Shown here: positions 12,319-13,580 of the stretch, piece after piece
Layout of the letters: every line of letters starts with the position of its first letter
Position numbering within the stretch: the first letter of the stretch is position 1
Origin: Oscillospiraceae bacterium
GTDB lineage: Bacteria; Bacillota; Clostridia; Oscillospirales; Ruminococcaceae
Assembly (NCBI GenBank): GCA_029062865.1
Contig: JAIDPG010000216.1
Span: 1 to 13,580, forward strand
Direction of reading: 5' to 3'
Length of the DNA stretch: 13,580 bases
Notes under the pieces: generated by a model
The model's database searches: none
Told to the model about the DNA's origin: nothing
What the model saw: the letters and a program-made list of their open reading frames with translations, nothing else
Program-made: the position numbers and the translations under genes

Positions 12319-12873
12319 TCAACAGTCGAATAATGAACCTGTGCCGCTGTGTGTGCTGCCGTCATTTTCCGTATATGTATAAATGAAACGAGGCTCACGC
12401 CTTGTACAATCATAGAACTTCATCAATATATCAACAACATTCGCTTTTTCAATCCCTAAGCTCTCCAACAGTTTTTGCTGCGCTTATGGCAAATCAAAGT
12501 CAGCCGAGTCAGCATAGTTTTCATAGACCTCTTTCGCAAACCTCTCAAGCTCCTCCGGGTCTTGGTATTTATCTACATCCAAATAGTCCTCCCAATACGG
12601 GCAGATTATCACAAACTCAAAAAAATCTTGTAAATTTTCCGCGATCCTACCGCAAGCTCCTTCGCTTCCCCAAAAACCAATTGATCCGTCTTCAAGTAAA
12701 ATGTACTCACTTCTGTCGCCCGATCTGGCGAATGTTTTTCCGGAGATATTATAAGTCAAGTGCCCGAATTCGTCCTCGGGCGTTTTAAATTCCCGAAGAA
12801 TTTCCACATCACAAACATCGCACAAAATATCTGACAAATCGCTGTCCTCACGCAGCATCTTAATATAATCTAT
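12319..12873 (-). pseudogene. SMI1/KNR4 (SUKH)-like gene broken by a lost start and an in-frame stop
   Basis: The open part from ATG at 12858 to a TAA at 12484 encodes 124 residues with SUKH/SMI1-like features: FARSGDRSEYILLEDGSIGF, then WGSEGACGRIAENLQDFFEF. After the TAA the same frame stays open for 54 codons to a TGA at 12319, and reads as a plausible continuation (LMKFYDCTRREPRF, TYTENDGSTHSGTG). Upstream, GGGAGG stands 8 bases before an in-frame ATA at 12873, where a start codon would be expected; the ATG at 12858 is 23 bases from that site. A consensus sigma-A promoter precedes it. The gene is more AT-rich than its neighbours. SUKH proteins are often immunity proteins of polymorphic toxins, but no toxin is adjacent. 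Family call moderate. Confidence 0.62.
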
Positions 12874-12912
12874 TTAAATAACCTCCCTAATTCAAATTTT
12901 GCTTTATTGAGA

Positions 12913-12941
12913 ATTATACCGTGCCGAAAGCGAAATGTCAA
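12913..12941 (-). promoter_or_regulatory. Perfect-consensus sigma-A promoter before the SMI1-like gene
   Basis: TTGACA, a 17-base spacer and TATAAT on the minus strand, an exact match to the consensus in both hexamers and spacing. Transcription would start near 12906, about 20 bases before the GGGAGG site. Confidence 0.9.
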
Positions 12942-12956
12942 CGCAAAATTTCGTAA

Positions 12957-13580
12957 TCAATTCTCGCCCAGAAGTCGCAGCGCGTTCCCGCCGAGCACCA
13001 TTTCTTTTTCAGTATCCGTAAGCGGGAGCTTTGCGAACCGCGCGAGCTCCTCCTTCGCGTCCCACATCGGATAATCCGTGCCCCACATCACGCGGTTCAC
13101 ACCGAATTTTCGGATAAGTTCGGCGGCTTGCTCGGGGGACAGCGCGTAAAGCGAGCTTGAGCAGTCGGCGAAAACGGGGCTTTCGGGGTTTTCCTCAAGA
13201 TATTCGCGGAACAGCCGCGTGCTTTTCTCCCACATCGACCATCCCGCCATATGCGCGCCGATAACGGTGAGCCTCGGAAACCGCTTCACGACGCGCAAAA
13301 GCCGCTCCGGAGAGGTGAAATCGGAGCGCGCATCGCCGTTGTGGAACAAAATCGGCAGTCTCCCCTCAGCCGCCTCGTAGATAGGGAACGCCCGCTCGTC
13401 GTCAAGCGCGAAGCCCTGAAAATCCCCGTGGAGCTTTATCCCGCGCAGCCCAAGCGAAATTATCCGCTCGATTTCCGCGGAAATATTCGGATAGTCGGGG
13501 TGCATTGCCCCAAAGCCGATAAGCTCTGCAGGGTGATTTTTTACGCTCTCCGAAATGAAGTTATTGATAGCCTCCACCTG
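12957..13580 (-). CDS. Amidohydrolase-family (TIM-barrel) metal hydrolase, N-terminus outside the window
   Basis: At least 207 codons are visible and the frame is open to the right edge; the GTG at 13577 is most likely an internal Val, not a start. The pattern is that of the amidohydrolase-2 group: GFGAMHPDYPN, LGLRGIKLHGDFQGF, the His in PILFHNGD, the His in VIGAHMAGWS and the catalytic-type Asp in VMWGTDYPMW near the C-terminus. Members are metal-dependent hydrolases or decarboxylases acting on small ring or acyl compounds; the substrate cannot be told. The N-terminal HxH metal motif would lie beyond the edge. It ends 16 bases before the promoter of the SMI1-like gene, which reads away in the same direction. 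Confidence 0.9.
   Translation of the reverse strand, partial: QVEAINNFISESVKNHPAELIGFGAMHPDYPNISAEIERIISLGLRGIKLHGDFQGFALDDERAFPIYEAAEGRLPILFHNGDARSDFTSPERLLRVVKRFPRLTVIGAHMAGWSMWEKSTRLFREYLEENPESPVFADCSSSLYALSPEQAAELIRKFGVNRVMWGTDYPMWDAKEELARFAKLPLTDTEKEMVLGGNALRLLGEN

Noticed and set aside
12402..12788. Plus-strand ORF of 128 codons
   Set aside because: No SD or promoter; the opposite strand has a perfect promoter, an SD and a protein-like SMI1 pattern.

Overview
The window looks like a chromosomal segment of an endospore-forming, gut-type Clostridia, most plausibly Oscillospiraceae/Ruminococcaceae-like. This is inferred from a gerA-type germinant-receptor operon, AGGAGG-type Shine-Dalgarno sites, sigma-A promoters with TATAAT boxes, a clostridial-style ECF promoter and roughly 50% GC coding DNA. 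No species can be named from the sequence alone.

Layout. The left edge holds the 3' end of an MscS-type mechanosensitive channel (+), closed by a bidirectional terminator. A long block on the minus strand follows (read right to left): a D-Ala-D-Ala carboxypeptidase (dacF-like), a 162-bp foldback MITE, rlmH with tandem terminators, a corA-type Mg2+ channel preceded by its own promoter and an Arg-rich leader ORF, an ECF sigma factor with a candidate autoregulatory promoter, its membrane-bound anti-sigma-like partner with a duplicated extracellular domain and a degenerate M23 domain, and a small secreted protein of unknown function. From 6973 on the plus strand come a metallophosphoesterase with several metal ligands replaced and a PC4/YdbC-like DNA-binding protein with a histone-H1-like Lys/Ala tail. 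A convergent HD-domain hydrolase (-) follows, and then the gerA-gerB-gerC operon (+). The right end holds a broken SMI1/KNR4-like gene (-) and a partial amidohydrolase (-).

How the genes fit together. The ECF sigma and anti-sigma genes overlap and form one envelope-sensing module. DacF, MscS, CorA and the secreted protein are also envelope functions, but only sigma and anti-sigma are clearly coupled. The ger operon encodes the three classical receptor subunits. The metallophosphoesterase/PC4 pair is probably one transcript.

Items most worth a second look: the corA leader ORF whose stop codon abuts the corA Shine-Dalgarno; the MITE inserted just upstream of the rlmH ribosome-binding site; the SMI1-like gene with an ATA in place of its start and an in-frame TAA behind a perfect promoter; the anti-sigma protein carrying a pseudo-peptidase domain; the ligand-depleted metallophosphoesterase; and the H1-like tail on the PC4 protein. 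No rRNA, tRNA, CRISPR array or intact transposase gene is seen.
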